Below are positions 63,128-64,000 of a stretch of DNA of 64,000 bases, one piece after another; within the stretch, counting starts at the first letter, position 1; each line of letters begins with the position of its first letter. Made by a program: the position numbers and the translations under genes. The notes under the pieces are model-generated. The model searched no databases and was not told where the DNA came from. It was given only the letters and a program-made list of their open reading frames with translations. This stretch comes from Pseudotabrizicola alkalilacus (GTDB lineage Bacteria; Pseudomonadota; Alphaproteobacteria; Rhodobacterales; Rhodobacteraceae). The DNA is taken from positions 124,001 to 188,000 of the forward strand of contig NZ_QWEY01000006.1 in the NCBI RefSeq assembly GCF_003443995.1. Direction: 5' to 3'.

Positions 63128-63901
63128 ATGACCAACCCCAGTTTCGGCGAGACCGCCCCCGACCGTCAGGTCTGGACCGTCACCGGCAAAGACCGGGTCA
63201 GCTTTCTGCAGGGCCTGATCAGCAATGACATGCTGCCGCTCGACCGTGCGCCCGGCATTCTCTGGGCGGCCCTGCTGACGGCGCAGGGCAAGTATCTGGC
63301 CGATTTCTTTGTGATCCGTCCGGACGACGATGATCATCTGCTGATCGACATCAAGACCAGCGTCGCCGCCGACACCCTGCGGCGGCTGACGCTCTATCGT
63401 CTGCGCGCCGATGTGCAGATCACGCCCGCCGATCTGACCGTAACCCGTGGCCTCGGCGCCGCCCCCCCCGGCAGCTGGGCCGACCCGCGCCACCCAGGCC
63501 TCGGCTGGCGCGGTTATGGCCTGCCCGGCACCGAACCCGTGATCGACTGGGACGCGATCCGCGTCGCACATTGCATCCCGGAAACCGGGATCGAGCTGGT
63601 TCCCAACGACAGCTATCTGCTCGAATCCGGCTTCGAGCGCCTGCAGGGCGTCGATTTCCGCAAGGGCTGCTATGTCGGGCAAGAGGTCACCGCGCGGATG
63701 AAGCACAAGACCGAGCTGAAAAAGGGCCTTGTCACCGTCGCCATCGACGGCGCGGCCCCGGTCGGCACGCCGATCCTGTCGGGCGAAAAAGAGGCGGGCA
63801 CCCTGTTCACCCAATCGGGCGGGCGGGCAATTGCCTGGCTGCGGTTTGACCGGATGCAGGAGATGACGGCGGGCTCTGCCCGCCTGCATCCGGTCGCCTG
63901 A
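63128..63901 (+). CDS. ygfZ: YgfZ-type folate-binding Fe-S cluster protein
   Basis: 257 aa, aminomethyltransferase (GcvT)-like fold; supports repair or assembly of certain Fe-S enzymes. The family signature KGCYVGQE with its Cys is at about residue 180. Start region DRQVWTVTGKDRVSFLQGLI is typical. ATG 63128 follows AGGAG; the longer upstream frame from 62924 is not coding. The gene ends just ahead of the hairpin array. Confidence 0.93.
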   Translation: MTNPSFGETAPDRQVWTVTGKDRVSFLQGLISNDMLPLDRAPGILWAALLTAQGKYLADFFVIRPDDDDHLLIDIKTSVAADTLRRLTLYRLRADVQITPADLTVTRGLGAAPPGSWADPRHPGLGWRGYGLPGTEPVIDWDAIRVAHCIPETGIELVPNDSYLLESGFERLQGVDFRKGCYVGQEVTARMKHKTELKKGLVTVAIDGAAPVGTPILSGEKEAGTLFTQSGGRAIAWLRFDRMQEMTAGSARLHPVA

Positions 63902-63905
63902 CCAC

Positions 63906-64000
63906 GATTATTCTGCGAATAATCCCGTCACGATCTTTCTGCGAAAGATCCCCTGCCCGGCGTTTTCGCAGAAAACGCGAGGGTCGGAATTTTCGCAGAA
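63906..64000. repeat. array of four 19-nt core hairpins
   Basis: Copies at 63906-63924 (GATTA-TTCTGCGAA-TAATC), 63932-63950 (GATCT-TTCTGCGAA-AGATC), 63960-63978 (GCGTT-TTCGCAGAA-AACGC) and from 63987 (GAATT-TTCGCAGAA, cut by the window edge). Core is constant up to orientation, while the five-base arms differ but stay complementary. Confidence 0.85.

Overview
This window is GC-rich chromosomal DNA from an alphaproteobacterium, most likely a member of the Rhodobacteraceae (roseobacter/Paracoccaceae group). The signs are the class of genes present (lon, tgt, efp/epmA, pntAB, DUF3422, Hfa-type surface genes, a RutR-type regulator with TTGACC-N4-GGTCAG operators), the codon bias, and GTG starts. 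No species can be named from the sequence alone.

Layout. 1-6.2 kb: sugar and inositol catabolism (end of a probable fructuronate reductase, uxuA, iolG, a fused iolC/DUF2090 gene, iolD). 6.3-11.5 kb: a small membrane protein, a pseudo-receiver protein, a NarL-type response regulator split by an in-frame TAA, and a molybdopterin-fold periplasmic protein overlapping a hybrid histidine kinase. 11.9-16.3 kb (minus strand): a surface-attachment locus that resembles holdfast-anchor hfaA-hfaB-hfaD: a repeat-rich lipoprotein, an HfaA-like curlin-type protein, a CsgG/HfaB-like secretion lipoprotein interrupted by an in-frame TAG, and two paralogous secreted proteins.

17.26-32.96 kb: an integrated mobile element of about 15.7 kb inserted at the 3' end of tRNA-Val(CAC), bounded by a 29-bp exact repeat. 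All its genes read on the plus strand: tyrosine integrase, a train of small overlapping unknown genes, an iteron-like region with a promoter and a structured leader, a large primase-helicase, more small genes, a serine recombinase, and a complete tail tape-measure gene with one small companion. No terminase, portal, capsid or other tail gene is present, so it looks like a phage satellite or a replicating relic rather than a complete prophage. Nine copies of the 12-mer CCGCGTYAGCGG are scattered through it, and I saw none outside it.

33-64 kb: ordinary chromosome. HU-like protein, lon, a conserved hypothetical, tgt, a periplasmic sensor-like protein with a chemoreceptor, efp and epmA, a RutR-like regulator with two operators facing a pyrimidine/hydantoin catabolic operon (amidohydrolase, an AT-rich inserted gene, dihydropyrimidinase, an ABC transporter), DUF3422, pntAB, kynU with a GNAT gene, an L,D-transpeptidase, a lyxose-isomerase-type cupin, a glutamine-amidotransferase-fold hydrolase, DUF305, a class V aminotransferase and ygfZ. 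A family of 19-nt hairpins with a constant core and covarying arms occurs in the gene gaps and clusters at the right edge.

The best candidates for something undescribed are the orphan tape-measure gene in a replication-competent element, the element-specific 12-mer, the SD-sequestering leader, the Hfa-like locus with its repeat lipoprotein and in-frame stop, and the covarying hairpin family.
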